From an uncultured Porphyromonadaceae bacterium (GTDB lineage: Bacteria > Bacteroidota > Bacteroidia > Bacteroidales > Barnesiellaceae_A), in NCBI GenBank assembly GCA_900542255.1, contig UQMR01000001.1:36759-100758 (forward strand): a stretch of 64,000 nt of DNA. Reading direction: 5' to 3'. The notes below the pieces were generated by a model. That model saw only the letters and a program-made list of their open reading frames with translations, had not been told where the DNA came from and made no database searches. The translations under genes were made by a program, and so were the position numbers. This document shows positions 45,572-54,931 of this stretch, piece by piece; within the stretch, counting starts at the first letter, position 1, and each line of letters starts with the position of its first letter.

Positions 45572-47068
45572 ATGGATAAAAAGAAAAATGTACTTCTCAC
45601 CGGTGCCACCGGCGTAATGGGGAGTGCCGGCCTCAAAGAGCTGGCGAAGATACTCGATAAGGTAAATATTATCTTGCTTGTAAGACCTTCCAAGACAAAT
45701 AAAAAGAAAATGGCTCCCTACATGGCTATGCCGGGAGTCAGAATTGTATGGGGCGACCTCGTTTCTTATGACGACGTATGCAAGGCTGTTGCCGATGCCG
45801 ACATCGTATTGCATGTGGGCGGTATGGTTTCACCCCGTGCCGACCACTATCCCCGCCAGACGTTGCACGTAAACGTGACTGCGGCCGAGAATATTGTACG
45901 CGCCGTCAAGGCGCGCCCCGACGCCGATGCCGTGCGGGTCGTATATATCGGCTCGGTCGCTCAGACCGGGCATCGCTGCCCTCCGATACATTGGGGGCGA
46001 GTGGGCGACCCTATCTGTGCCAGCGTATACGATGCCTATGCCATATCCAAGTGCATGGCCGAGCGTATCTTTGCTGAGTCGGGCTTGCGCTATTGGGTAA
46101 GTCTGAGGCAGACGGGTATATTATATCCCCAGCTTATCATGAACGGGGCAGACCCCATAACGTTCCATGTACCTGTCGACGGTGTCCTCGAATGGGCTAC
46201 GGTAGAAGACTCCGGGCGGTTGCTGGCACGTCTGTGCGATACGGAACTGCCCGATACATTTTGGAGGCGGTTCTACAATATAAGCAGCGGGCCGGAGTAC
46301 CGGCTTACGATGTACGAGTTTGAGAGCTTGCTGCTGCGGGCCCTGTCGTGTCCGCCCCCCGAGGCGGTATTCGATGCCCGCTGGTTTGCCACGCGCAATT
46401 TTCACGGATATTGGTTCAGCGACAGCGATGTGTTGGAGGAGTACCTTCACTTCCGCGCCAACATCCCCGTAAAAGAGTATTTCTCCCATTTGAGGAAGTC
46501 GCTGCCGTGGTACATCTCTTTGGCAAAGATAGTGCCTGCGATATTTATCAAGTGGGCAATGGGATGGTTGTGCAGCCGCCCGCCGCTGGGAACGATGAGC
46601 TGGTTCAAAAACAACGATACGGGGCGCATATCGGCATTTTTCGGCTCGCGCGAGGCTTGGAAGAGAATCCCCGGATGGGATGCCGTGGATTTGACGAGGC
46701 CATCCGACACGCCCGTTATGCTCGACCATGGCTACGATGAGACCAAACCCGTGGAAAAATGGAATATCGACGACATGCGCCGGGCTGCCCAATGGCGCGG
46801 GGGCCGTTGTCTCTCGCCCGATATGAAAGAGGGCGACATATACACGCCCTTAGAGTGGGAATGCTACGACAAGCACCGTTTCGAGGCATCGCCGGCATTG
46901 GTGCTGCTGGGCGGGCACTGGTGCCCTCACTGCTTCCCCATGCCGTGGCAATATGACCGGGAGGCGCGCCATAACCCATTTCTGGCACAGGTGTGGTATG
47001 CCAGCCATACGCCCGACGAGGATAATGTATACGAGTTGCCGGCATGTGACGGGAAGGTGCGTCGGTAG
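45572..47068 (+). CDS. Extended SDR (NAD-dependent epimerase/dehydratase-like) with an uncharacterised C-terminal domain
   Basis: 498 residues. The N-terminal about 310 residues are an extended short-chain dehydrogenase: nucleotide motif TGATGVMG at 10-17, GGMVSPRADHYPRQ, VYIGSVAQTG with S128, and the catalytic YAISK (Y156, K160). Beyond this, residues about 310-498 form an extra domain rich in Trp, Arg and His, with a membrane-like patch (WYISLAKIVPAIFIKWAMGWL, about 313-333) and a C-P-H-C motif (GGHWCPHCFPMPWQYD, C451 and C454) at the end. The substrate is unknown; the tail may bind a metal or a redox partner. It lies between typA and tnaA on its own. Confidence 0.78.
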   Translation: MDKKKNVLLTGATGVMGSAGLKELAKILDKVNIILLVRPSKTNKKKMAPYMAMPGVRIVWGDLVSYDDVCKAVADADIVLHVGGMVSPRADHYPRQTLHVNVTAAENIVRAVKARPDADAVRVVYIGSVAQTGHRCPPIHWGRVGDPICASVYDAYAISKCMAERIFAESGLRYWVSLRQTGILYPQLIMNGADPITFHVPVDGVLEWATVEDSGRLLARLCDTELPDTFWRRFYNISSGPEYRLTMYEFESLLLRALSCPPPEAVFDARWFATRNFHGYWFSDSDVLEEYLHFRANIPVKEYFSHLRKSLPWYISLAKIVPAIFIKWAMGWLCSRPPLGTMSWFKNNDTGRISAFFGSREAWKRIPGWDAVDLTRPSDTPVMLDHGYDETKPVEKWNIDDMRRAAQWRGGRCLSPDMKEGDIYTPLEWECYDKHRFEASPALVLLGGHWCPHCFPMPWQYDREARHNPFLAQVWYASHTPDEDNVYELPACDGKVRR

Positions 47069-47136
47069 GGCGGCAGGTATGTGCGGGCTTAAAGTTTTTT
47101 AGAGTTATGTTTGCGCGTTTTGTGATTGATAATGAC

Positions 47137-47144
47137 TATATTTG
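47137..47144 (+). promoter_or_regulatory. -7 box of the tnaA transcript
   Basis: TATATTTG; a start about 7 bases downstream would put the transcript start near 47151, just ahead of the candidate leader ORF. TTTG at 47110-47113 is 23 bases upstream. Confidence 0.55.
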
Positions 47145-47160
47145 TATCAGACTACAACGA

Positions 47161-47235
47161 ATGAAAAACACAGTTGTCTTCGGCAAGATTATAAATCATA
47201 GCCGTATGATACAAAACACAACCATTCAAATATAA
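47161..47235 (+). CDS. Candidate 24-residue leader peptide upstream of tnaA
   Basis: A 24-codon reading frame (ATG at 47161, TAA at 47233-47235) fills the space between the predicted transcript start and tnaA, ending 10 bases before its ATG. The product begins MKNTVVFGKIINHSRMIQ. E. coli tnaC has a tryptophan codon essential for regulation; none is present here, so it would have to work differently or be chance. A small hairpin (ATCATA/TATGAT) lies inside it. Too short to be scored by coding statistics. Confidence 0.3.
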   Translation: MKNTVVFGKIINHSRMIQNTTIQI

Positions 47236-47245
47236 AAAAGTTATT

Positions 47246-48619
47246 ATGGAATTACCTTTTGCAGAATCTTGGAAAATCAAGATGGTAGAACCCATCCGTA
47301 AAAGCACCCGTGAAGAACGCGAAGCATGGCTCAAAGAAGCCCACTACAACCTATTTCAACTCAAAGCCGAGCAAGTATATATAGACCTGCTTACCGACTC
47401 CGGTACAGGCGCTATGACCGACCGTCAATGGGCGGGCATGATGATGGGCGACGAGAGTTATGCCGGTGCACGTTCCTTTATGCACATGAAGGAGATGATA
47501 ACCTCTCTCACAGGTTTCGAATATGTAATACCTACCCACCAAGGTCGTGCTGCCGAGAACGTACTCTTCTCGTATCTCGTTCACGAAGGCGATGTAGTTC
47601 CCGGTAATTCTCATTTCGATACGACAAAAGGACATATAGAGGGCCGTCACGCCACAGCTCTCGACTGTACGGTCGACGAGGCGAAAGATACGCAGCTCGA
47701 AGTCCCTTTCAAGGGTAATGTAGACTTGAAGAAGCTCGAAAAAGCATTGCAGGAGTATGCCGGTCGCGTACCTTTCATTATCATTACCATTACCAACAAT
47801 ACGGCCGGCGGCCAGCCCGTCTCGATGGAAAACCTGCGCGGTGTGCGCGAGCTCTCGAAGAAATACAATGTGCCTGTAATCTTCGATTCGGCCCGCTTTG
47901 CCGAGAATGCCTATTTCATCAAGACACGTGAGGCCGGATACGCCAACAAGACCATCAAGGAGATTGTCCGCGAGATGTTTGCCCTTGCCGACGGAATGAC
48001 CATGAGTGCCAAGAAAGACGCCATCGTAAATATGGGCGGCTTCATAGCTACCTCCAAGAAAGAGTGGTATGAAGGCGCCAAAGGTTTCTGTGTACAATTC
48101 GAGGGCTATCTCACATACGGCGGTATGAATGGTCGCGATATGGAGGCTTTGGCCATAGGTTTGGACGAGAATACCGAGTTCGACAATTTGGAGACCCGCA
48201 TCCGTCAGGTGCAGTATCTGGCCGCCAAGCTCGATGAGTATGGCATACCCTATCAACGCCCTGCCGGCGGACACGCCATCTTTGTAGATGCAAGCAAAAT
48301 CCTTGTAAACGTTCCCAAGGAAGAGTTCCCTGCACAGACGCTTGCGGTAGAGCTTTATCTCGAAGCCGGTATACGCGGCTGCGAAATAGGCTATATCCTT
48401 GCCGACCGCGACCCCGTGACACGCGAAAACCGTTTCGGCGGGCTCGACCTGTTGCGTCTCGCTATCCCTCGTAGGGTATATACCAACAACCACATGGATG
48501 TGATTGCCGTCGCATTGAAGAATGTGTATGACCGTCGCGAGGAGACGAAGCGTGGCATGCGCATTACGTGGGAAGCCGAGTTAATGCGTCACTTCACCGT
48601 TCAGTTGGAAAGACTATAA
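47246..48619 (+). CDS. tnaA: Tryptophanase
   Basis: 457 residues. It splits tryptophan to indole, pyruvate and ammonia with PLP. Close relatives are tyrosine phenol-lyases, so the deciding residues matter: aspartate D125 in HFDTTKGH (threonine in tyrosine phenol-lyase) and isoleucine in RGCEIGYILADRDP (where the phenol-lyase has its specific arginine) both indicate tryptophanase. The PLP lysine is in MTMSAKKD (K256 or K257). The N-terminus MELPFAESWKIKMVEPIRKS is the same as in Bacteroides enzymes, from memory. A terminator follows. Confidence 0.94.
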   Translation: MELPFAESWKIKMVEPIRKSTREEREAWLKEAHYNLFQLKAEQVYIDLLTDSGTGAMTDRQWAGMMMGDESYAGARSFMHMKEMITSLTGFEYVIPTHQGRAAENVLFSYLVHEGDVVPGNSHFDTTKGHIEGRHATALDCTVDEAKDTQLEVPFKGNVDLKKLEKALQEYAGRVPFIIITITNNTAGGQPVSMENLRGVRELSKKYNVPVIFDSARFAENAYFIKTREAGYANKTIKEIVREMFALADGMTMSAKKDAIVNMGGFIATSKKEWYEGAKGFCVQFEGYLTYGGMNGRDMEALAIGLDENTEFDNLETRIRQVQYLAAKLDEYGIPYQRPAGGHAIFVDASKILVNVPKEEFPAQTLAVELYLEAGIRGCEIGYILADRDPVTRENRFGGLDLLRLAIPRRVYTNNHMDVIAVALKNVYDRREETKRGMRITWEAELMRHFTVQLERL

Positions 48620-48643
48620 TATACGACCCTTGTGGTTTATGTT

Positions 48644-48679
48644 AAGGGCTGTGTCGGAATCCTTTCCGATACGGCCCTT
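48644..48679 (+). terminator. Terminator of tnaA
   Basis: 16-bp stem AAGGGCTGTGTCGGAA / TTCCGATACGGCCCTT with two G-T pairs and a 4-base loop, ending in a short T run. It lies 25 bases after the tnaA stop. Confidence 0.85.
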
Positions 48680-48744
48680 TATAAAAAATGAGGCTGGAAG
48701 GTTGCCTCTCAGATTCGTGCCTCCCAGCCATGAACCGATTCTCT

Positions 48745-49239
48745 ATGATAACCATACAATCCAGTGATTTACGGCATATAGATGCCATTATGGCGATATA
48801 TGAGAGGGCCAGGGAGTTTATGCGCAGCCAGGGCAATCCGTCGCAATGGCGCGAGGGATATCCCCCGCGAGACCAGATTGTTGCTGAAATCGCGGCGGGT
48901 TGTCATTTTTCATGTTTCTGCGACGGCAATCTGGTAGGTGTCTTCTCATTTATCAAGGGCGAAGACCCCACCTATGCCTATATCAAGGAGGGGGCATGGC
49001 CCAACGATGAGCCGTACGGTACGATACACCGCCTTGCCTCGGCCGGCGTGATGCCGGGAGTGGCCTCGGCCTGTGTAGCGTGGTGTGCTGCACGTTGCAA
49101 ACAGTTGCGGGCCGACACGCATCGCGACAACCTCGTGATGCAGCATATTCTGCAACGTCACGGTTTTGTGCGTTGCGGCATCATTTATGTGCAGAACGGG
49201 AGTGAGCGCATCGCTTACCAAAGGGTAGGATGCCTATAA
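48745..49239 (+). CDS. GNAT family N-acetyltransferase
   Basis: About 164 residues from the ATG at 48745; ATGs at 48730 and 48688 in the same frame are alternatives, but 48688 lies only 9 bases past the tnaA terminator. The GNAT fold is read from the start MITIQSSDLRHIDAIMAIYERA, the central VGVFSFIKGE strand and the C-terminal LRADTHRDNLVMQHILQRHGFVRCGIIY, where the acceptor/CoA-side motif lies. Substrate unknown. Converges with the next gene, 17 bases apart. Confidence 0.82.
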   Translation: MITIQSSDLRHIDAIMAIYERAREFMRSQGNPSQWREGYPPRDQIVAEIAAGCHFSCFCDGNLVGVFSFIKGEDPTYAYIKEGAWPNDEPYGTIHRLASAGVMPGVASACVAWCAARCKQLRADTHRDNLVMQHILQRHGFVRCGIIYVQNGSERIAYQRVGCL

Positions 49240-49256
49240 GAAGAGGCGGTTTTAAC

Positions 49257-50549
49257 CTATTCGGCCGGTTGTGTACTCTCCTCTTTCAGGGTAACCATGA
49301 GTTTGTCTATGCGGGCGCCGTCCATGTCTACCACTTCGAGGGTAAATCCGTTCCATTCTATCCGCTCGCCTGCCACCGGGATATGTTCCAGGAGGTTGAG
49401 TACCAATCCGCCTACGGTGGTATAGTCGCTGGGGCGGTACAAATCTTCGCGCTCGAAGTAGGCGAGGAAGTCATAGAACGGGCACATGCCATCGACCAAC
49501 CAGCTTTTGTTGTCGTGGCGCGGTACGATGTAGGGTTGGTCTTGTGCATCCTCGATAGAGCCTACAAGTCCCTCTAAAATATCGCGCAGTGTGACTACGC
49601 CTTGCAGGCTGCCGAATTCGTCACATACCAGAGCGCGGCTTACCTTTTTGGTGCGAAGTCCTTCGAGAGCCTTATAGACGGTCATATTCTCGGGGAAATA
49701 TACGGCCGGGCTTACTACCGATGCGAAGTTGAAGTCCTCTTTGTTGAGGGTCAGTATGAGGTCTTTGAGCGTTACGAATCCGCGTACATCGTCCATGTTG
49801 CCGGCAATGACGGGATATGCTTCGTGCAACTCTTCGGTGATGACCTTGCGTATCTCCTCTACCGTCATGGAGATATCCATGCAGACAATATCCTTGCGGT
49901 TGGTCATAATCGACGACACGCGCTGGTCGCCCAGGACGAAGACACGTTCCATAATGTCTTGCTCCACTTCCTGCACTTCGCCCGACTCGGTACCCTCTTG
50001 TATCATCGATTTGATTTCCTCCTCGGTCACCTTGCTTTCGGCATCCTTGATGCCCAGTATGCTTACCAGCAGAGCCGTACTTTTCGAGAGGAGCCATACG
50101 AAGGGCATGGCTATGACCGATAGCATCTGCATGGGGCGTGCTACCACGCGGGCGGCGCCGTCGGCCATGTTCAGACCTATGCGTTTGGGTACCAGCTCAC
50201 CCACTACGATAGATAGATATGTAACGATAATGACTATGAGAACCTGTGCCACTCCGTAGGCGTAAGAACCCGACAAGCCCCATGCAACGAAAATATCGCC
50301 CAGACTCTTGGCGAGGGTGTCGCCCGAGTAAAGACCGGTGAGGATACCTATCAGCGTGATGCCAATTTGTATTGTCGACAAGAAGCGGTCGGGCTCGCTG
50401 GATAATTTTAATGCCGCTGCTGCGGTTTTGCTGCCACGTTTGGCATCGGAAGAGAGTTTACTTTTACGTGCCGAGATAAGGGCTATTTCCGACATGGAGA
50501 AAACGCCATTCAGAAGGATGAGCAGAATGATAATAATGATCTCTTTCAT
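49257..50549 (-). CDS. CNNM/CorC-like hemolysin-family membrane protein (DUF21, CBS pair, CorC_HlyC domain)
   Basis: 430 residues. The DUF21 membrane domain (about 1-180) has the opening EIIIIILLILLNGVFSMSEIALISARKSKL and VGELVPKRIGL. Two CBS domains follow (RVSSIMTNRKDIVCMD and FVTLKDLILTLN; VSRALVCDEFGSLQGVVTLRD), then the C-terminal transporter-associated domain (DYTTVGGLVLNLLEHIPVAGE). Family members are linked to Mg2+ or Na+ efflux; despite the name hemolysin they are not toxins. The start has a near-consensus promoter, GTTG-N20-GACCTTTG at 50601-50570. Confidence 0.92.
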   Translation of the reverse strand: MKEIIIIILLILLNGVFSMSEIALISARKSKLSSDAKRGSKTAAAALKLSSEPDRFLSTIQIGITLIGILTGLYSGDTLAKSLGDIFVAWGLSGSYAYGVAQVLIVIIVTYLSIVVGELVPKRIGLNMADGAARVVARPMQMLSVIAMPFVWLLSKSTALLVSILGIKDAESKVTEEEIKSMIQEGTESGEVQEVEQDIMERVFVLGDQRVSSIMTNRKDIVCMDISMTVEEIRKVITEELHEAYPVIAGNMDDVRGFVTLKDLILTLNKEDFNFASVVSPAVYFPENMTVYKALEGLRTKKVSRALVCDEFGSLQGVVTLRDILEGLVGSIEDAQDQPYIVPRHDNKSWLVDGMCPFYDFLAYFEREDLYRPSDYTTVGGLVLNLLEHIPVAGERIEWNGFTLEVVDMDGARIDKLMVTLKEESTQPAE

Positions 50550-50707
50550 TAGGTGTATGTCTTGTTGTGCAAAGGTCTTATATTTTTATCTATTTTGCAA
50601 CATTGGGGCTGATATATAGTGAAAAATATAGAGGGAATGCTTGTATAGGGCTTTGAGTCCCCGTATTTATTTTGTGCATGACCCGTGCGGTGTGGTAAAA
50701 AAAAGTT

Positions 50708-50715
50708 ACATTTGC
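50708..50715 (+). promoter_or_regulatory. -7 box of ruvB
   Basis: TACATTTG; a start near 50722 excludes the longer frame beginning at 50717 and supports the ATG at 50777. Confidence 0.5.
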
Positions 50716-50776
50716 CATGAAATTGCAGGATACTGCCCGCAGTATCTTCATGATGCAATGTTTACAGATTCTCAAT

Positions 50777-51811
50777 ATGGCAGACGACCGATTCGATATA
50801 CGCGATAATCGCCCCGGTGAGATGGAGCGTGAGTTTGAGAAGGCTTTGCGCCCTCTTACGTTCGGCGATTTCAGCGGGCAAGATAAAATCGTAGAAAACC
50901 TTCGGGTATTTACGGCGGCAGCACGTTTGCGCCAAGAGCCGCTCGACCATGTATTGTTGCATGGCCCTCCCGGACTGGGCAAAACGACGCTGGCAAATAT
51001 CATTGCCAACGAGTTGGATGTGGGCTTCAAGGTTACCTCGGGCCCCGTCCTCGACAAGCCGGGCGATTTGGCGGGAATCCTTACGTCGCTCGAACCCAAC
51101 GACGTGCTGTTTATCGATGAAATACATCGTCTCAGTCCCATTGTCGAGGAGTATCTCTATTCGGCTATGGAGGACTATCGCATAGATATTATGATAGACA
51201 AGGGCCCCGGAGCCCGCTCCATACAGCTCACCCTCAATCCCTTTACGCTGGTGGGAGCCACTACGCGCAGCGGGTTGCTGACGAGTCCGCTGCGAGCGCG
51301 CTTTGGCATCAACTGTCACATGGAGTATTACGACCACACCGTGCTGTGTCGCATCGTAGAGCGTTCGGCACGTCTCCTGCGCGTCTCCTGCACGCACGAG
51401 GCAGCCATAGAGATAGCTTTGCGCAGCCGCGGCACGCCCCGTATCTGTAATGCTTTGTTGCGGCGTGTGCGCGATTTTGCGCAGGTCAAAGGCTCGGGAA
51501 AGATAGATATAGAGATAGCCCGCTATGCCCTCGAAGCGTTGAATATAGACAAGTATGGTCTGGACGAGATAGACAACAAGATACTTACCACCATTATAGA
51601 TAAGTTCAAGGGTGGTCCCGTAGGGCTCACGACCATTGCTACGGCCTTGGGCGAAGACGCCGGGACCCTCGAAGAGGTTTACGAGCCGTTCCTTATCAAG
51701 GAGGGCTTTATAAAACGCACGCCCCGGGGGCGTGAAGTGACAGACTTGGCATATAAGCACCTCAACCGCACGCGTGTGGGGTGGAGCGGGCTTTTTGACG
51801 ATACGGAGTAG
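50777..51811 (+). CDS. ruvB: Holliday junction branch migration helicase subunit RuvB
   Basis: 344 residues, the normal length, from the ATG at 50777. RuvB drives branch migration of Holliday junctions with RuvA. Walker A is [16 protein letters not shown], Walker [13 protein letters not shown], sensor 1 [18 protein letters not shown], and the C-terminal winged helix [28 protein letters not shown] with RTPRGR. The opening [21 protein letters not shown] is typical. It is followed 4 bases later by a flippase-like gene, an arrangement common in Bacteroidales. Confidence 0.97.
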   Translation: MADDRFDIRDNRPGEMEREFEKALRPLTFGDFSGQDKIVENLRVFTAAARLRQEPLDHVLLHGPPGLGKTTLANIIANELDVGFKVTSGPVLDKPGDLAGILTSLEPNDVLFIDEIHRLSPIVEEYLYSAMEDYRIDIMIDKGPGARSIQLTLNPFTLVGATTRSGLLTSPLRARFGINCHMEYYDHTVLCRIVERSARLLRVSCTHEAAIEIALRSRGTPRICNALLRRVRDFAQVKGSGKIDIEIARYALEALNIDKYGLDEIDNKILTTIIDKFKGGPVGLTTIATALGEDAGTLEEVYEPFLIKEGFIKRTPRGREVTDLAYKHLNRTRVGWSGLFDDTE

Positions 51812-51815
51812 ATAT

Positions 51816-53318
51816 ATGGGCGGCGGTCTGAAAAGTTTGGCGAAAGATACATTTGTATATGGGTTGAGCAGCATCATAGGGCGTTTCCTCAATTGGTTGC
51901 TGGTGCCTATGTATGTGCGGGTGCTGCCATCGCCCGGCGATTATGGTATTGTGACCAATCTCTACGGTTGGACAGCCCTGCTCTTGGCCTTCCTAACGTT
52001 CGGTATGGAGACGACGTTTTTCCGCTTCTCTACCCGGAAAGAGGAGCACGACCCCATGCAGGTTTATGCCAATGCCCTCCTTTTTGTAACGGCTCTTTCG
52101 GGGCTGTTTCTTGTTGCAGGATTTTCTCTCCTTTCGCCTATCAGCGCAGCGTTGGGTTATGCGTCGCATCCCGAGTATGTGGGAATGCTTATGTTTATCG
52201 TTGCGCTCGATGCCGTTACGAGTATCTCGTTTGCCCGCCTGCGTAGCGAAGAGAAGGCTTGGAAATTTGCCGGTATCAAGCTCTTCAACATTGGGCTGAA
52301 TATCGTGCTCAATCTCTTCTTCCTGTTGTTGTGCCCCCTTTTGTACCGCCATGCGCCGCAATCGGTCGAGTGGTTTTACCGTCCCGATTACGGAGTGGGC
52401 TATATTCTGGTATCGAATGTCATCACGTCGTTGGCCAATGTTGCATTGCTCTATCGGGAGCTCACGGGCTTCAAGGTACATATCGATGTATCGCGCATGC
52501 GTCGCATGTTTCTCTATGCCTTCCCGGTATTGGCGATGAGTATTGCCGGCATTCTCAACCAGTCGGTCGATAAGATACTCTTCCCGTTCCTCTTCGACGA
52601 CAAGGCCGAGGCGACCACTCAGTTGGGCATCTATGGAGCCTGTTTCAAGATAGCAGTGGTGATGGTTATGTTTATTCAGGCTTACCGCTATGCCGTAGAG
52701 CCTTTTATATTCAAGAAAAGCCGCGAGAGCGACGACCGTCGGACCAACGCCGTCACGACACTCTATTTTACAATATTCTCTCTCCTTATCTTTCTCGGCG
52801 TTACCTTCTATCTCGATGATCTCTTCAAGTACCTCGTGTCGCCGCTGTATTACGAAGGGTTGCGGGTTGTACCCGTTGTCATGTTGGGAGAGTTTCTCTA
52901 CGGGCTCTATTTCAATCTGTCGTTCTGGTATAAGCTCAACGACCAAACCTATTGGGGTACATGGTTTACGGTGATAGGATGCGTCATTACCATCTCCATT
53001 ATCGTGTGGGGCGTGCCGCAATACGGATATATCGCCTGCGCCTGGGCTACGGTAGCCTGCAATGCCGTCATGTTGCTGCTCTCCTATTTCATAGGTCGCA
53101 AGCGCTATCCCGTACCGTATCCGTTGTTGAAGATAGGCGGATATGTGGCACTGGCCGGTGTGCTGTATCTCTTGGGCGAATGCTTGCCCATAGAGACCCC
53201 GCTGTGGCGCGTATTGTGGCGCACCTTGCTGCTTGTCGTATATATAGTTGTAGCTGTTCGCCGCGATTTCCCAATCTCCTCGTTGCCTGTTATAGGCAAA
53301 TATTTTACTGCCAAATGA
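51816..53318 (+). CDS. Polysaccharide flippase-like membrane protein (MOP superfamily)
   Basis: 500 residues from the ATG at 51816, with about 12-14 hydrophobic segments. The opening LKSLAKDTFVYGLSSIIGRFLNWLLVPMYVRVL is the lipopolysaccharide biosynthesis/Wzx-like start. Such proteins flip lipid-linked sugars across the inner membrane. No polysaccharide genes are nearby, so the substrate is open; a lipid II or a surface-glycan role are both possible. A longer frame upstream overlaps ruvB and is not used. Confidence 0.88.
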   Translation: MGGGLKSLAKDTFVYGLSSIIGRFLNWLLVPMYVRVLPSPGDYGIVTNLYGWTALLLAFLTFGMETTFFRFSTRKEEHDPMQVYANALLFVTALSGLFLVAGFSLLSPISAALGYASHPEYVGMLMFIVALDAVTSISFARLRSEEKAWKFAGIKLFNIGLNIVLNLFFLLLCPLLYRHAPQSVEWFYRPDYGVGYILVSNVITSLANVALLYRELTGFKVHIDVSRMRRMFLYAFPVLAMSIAGILNQSVDKILFPFLFDDKAEATTQLGIYGACFKIAVVMVMFIQAYRYAVEPFIFKKSRESDDRRTNAVTTLYFTIFSLLIFLGVTFYLDDLFKYLVSPLYYEGLRVVPVVMLGEFLYGLYFNLSFWYKLNDQTYWGTWFTVIGCVITISIIVWGVPQYGYIACAWATVACNAVMLLLSYFIGRKRYPVPYPLLKIGGYVALAGVLYLLGECLPIETPLWRVLWRTLLLVVYIVVAVRRDFPISSLPVIGKYFTAK

Positions 53319-53425
53319 TAGGAAATGCCCGTTGTGACACCCTGTATGGCCACAATGAAAAATAATTGTACGTATGCGGTAACAAAAAACCGTTTTTTTC
53401 GTCTTACCAATAAACACACCTCTAT

Positions 53426-53887
53426 ATGATGAGAAAAATAATACTGTGTATAGCCCTGTTGATTGCTGCTGTGAGTGGTTATGCGGCAGGTATAGATACG
53501 CTTTATAAAGATTTTGCCGACCAACCCGGTGCCGAAGGCTATAAGGTGGGTAAATTTTTGCTTGCCATGGCCAAACCTCTCAACAAGTCGTTGCGAGGGC
53601 TGGATTTGGTAGAGATGGTAGACTTGGAGAACTGCTCCTCTGCGGTGAAGCGGCAATTCGAAGAGAGGATTGCGCAGATAGATACCACAAAATATACCAA
53701 AGCTGTAAGCGAAAACAGCGATGGCAGCAACACGGCCGTGTATATGGTGATAAAGGAAGAGGCGATACGCGAAATCCTGATTGTGATGCAAGGCAAGGAG
53801 TGCGGGTTTGTCTATATGAAGGGTAAACTGAAACCCGAAGACCTCCAAGAGTTGCAAAACATGAACAAGATAGGAACCCCCGAATAA
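53426..53887 (+). CDS. DUF4252 protein, first copy
   Basis: 153 residues. A signal peptide (KIILCIALLIAAVSGYAA) precedes a DUF4252-type domain with NTAVYMVIKEEAIREILIVM and a conserved-looking C-terminal GKLKPEDLQELQNMN. No lipobox, so it is periplasmic or outer-surface. The family is found in Bacteroidota next to ECF sigma genes, as here. An ECF sigma factor follows after 8 bases. A second DUF4252 protein closes the cassette. ATG at 53429 is an equal alternative. Confidence 0.78.
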   Translation: MMRKIILCIALLIAAVSGYAAGIDTLYKDFADQPGAEGYKVGKFLLAMAKPLNKSLRGLDLVEMVDLENCSSAVKRQFEERIAQIDTTKYTKAVSENSDGSNTAVYMVIKEEAIREILIVMQGKECGFVYMKGKLKPEDLQELQNMNKIGTPE

Positions 53888-53895
53888 GTTGGAGT

Positions 53896-54405
53896 ATGGA
53901 TTCGGCACGTTTCAAAGAGTTGTTTCTTCCCTACCACCGACGTATATACCAAGTCGCTTTCAGGCTGCTGGGTAATAGCGACGATGCCGAAGATATGGTG
54001 CAGGAGACCTACATCAAATTGTGGGAGCGGCGCGACGAGTTGTCGCAGGTGCGCAATGCCGAGGCATTTTGCACGGTTATAACCCGCAACCTGTGTCTCG
54101 ATAAGCTGCGGAGTACCAAGTACGATACCACAAGCACCGACGATGAGCACGTCATGCTGCCCGATAGCGAGACACCGTCGGATATCGTAGAGCGCAAAGA
54201 CCACAACCGCCTGCTATATGGGCTCATAAACCGCCTGCCCGACATGCAGAAAAAGCTGGTATTGTTGCATGATGCCAACGGCTACACATTTGAAGAGATA
54301 GAAAAAATAACGGGGCTCACCCCCATCAACATACGGGTTACGTTGTCGCGCGCAAGAAAAAAGTTGCGCGAGCAATTTATAAAACATACCGCTTATGGAG
54401 AATGA
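53896..54405 (+). CDS. ECF-type RNA polymerase sigma factor
   Basis: 169 residues. Region 2 is ARFKELFLPYHRRIYQVAFRLLGNSDDAEDMVQETYIKLWERR, region 4 LPDMQKKLVLLHDANGYTFEEIEKITGLTPINIRVTLSRARKKL, which contains the -35 recognition helix. The two regions are linked by the short charged stretch typical of ECF sigmas. It sits in a four-gene cassette with a membrane protein that overlaps its end by 11 bases, the usual place for an anti-sigma factor. Target promoter not known; no copy could be recognised. Confidence 0.92.
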   Translation: MDSARFKELFLPYHRRIYQVAFRLLGNSDDAEDMVQETYIKLWERRDELSQVRNAEAFCTVITRNLCLDKLRSTKYDTTSTDDEHVMLPDSETPSDIVERKDHNRLLYGLINRLPDMQKKLVLLHDANGYTFEEIEKITGLTPINIRVTLSRARKKLREQFIKHTAYGE

Positions 54406-54931
54406 AGAACTCATACGGCTGTTAGACCGCTACTATCGTGCCGAAACATCGGCCGATGAGGAGAAGAGGCTGTTCGACTATTTCAGGAACAACCCGGTCC
54501 CTCCCCGGTTTGAGGCCGACAAGGCTCTCTTCCTGAGCCTCTACGATGCCTCGGGAGAGGAGGTGTCTCTCCCGGCCGGATTGGAGGAGCGTATCGCGGC
54601 ACAGATAGACAGCTTCGGCCGCGAGGAGCATCGGCATTGGTTTACGGTGCACAAGGCGAGGATATGGGTGGCAAGTATTGCAGCCATATTGCTTGTCGCC
54701 TTCACGGTAGGAATAATAGCGTTGCGTCCTGTGCCGAGGCAAGATACCTTCACTTCGACGCAAGAGGCGTATGCCGAGACGAAACGCGCCTTAGCCCTTT
54801 TTGCGGCCAAACTGGACAAAGGCATGATAGCTGTGCAGAGAGTGGAACAAACCCAAACCTCGATAGAAAAACAATTAAATAAGATAAACCATGAGACAGA
54901 CATGTATATTTTTGCTGTTGATAGCATTTAG
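54395..54931 (+). CDS. Membrane-anchored anti-sigma-factor-like protein
   Basis: 178 residues. N-terminal acidic, helical cytoplasmic part (about 1-85; EELIRLLDRYYRAETSADEEKRLFDYF resembles the start of anti-sigma domains), one membrane segment (IWVASIAAILLVAFTVGIIAL, about 89-109), and a periplasmic coiled part (about 120-178). Its start overlaps the sigma gene by 11 bases and its end overlaps the next gene by 41 bases, so it is translationally tied to both. No zinc H-x3-C-x2-C motif (ZAS type) is seen. Anti-sigma role is inferred from position and layout. Confidence 0.65.
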   Translation: MENEELIRLLDRYYRAETSADEEKRLFDYFRNNPVPPRFEADKALFLSLYDASGEEVSLPAGLEERIAAQIDSFGREEHRHWFTVHKARIWVASIAAILLVAFTVGIIALRPVPRQDTFTSTQEAYAETKRALALFAAKLDKGMIAVQRVEQTQTSIEKQLNKINHETDMYIFAVDSI

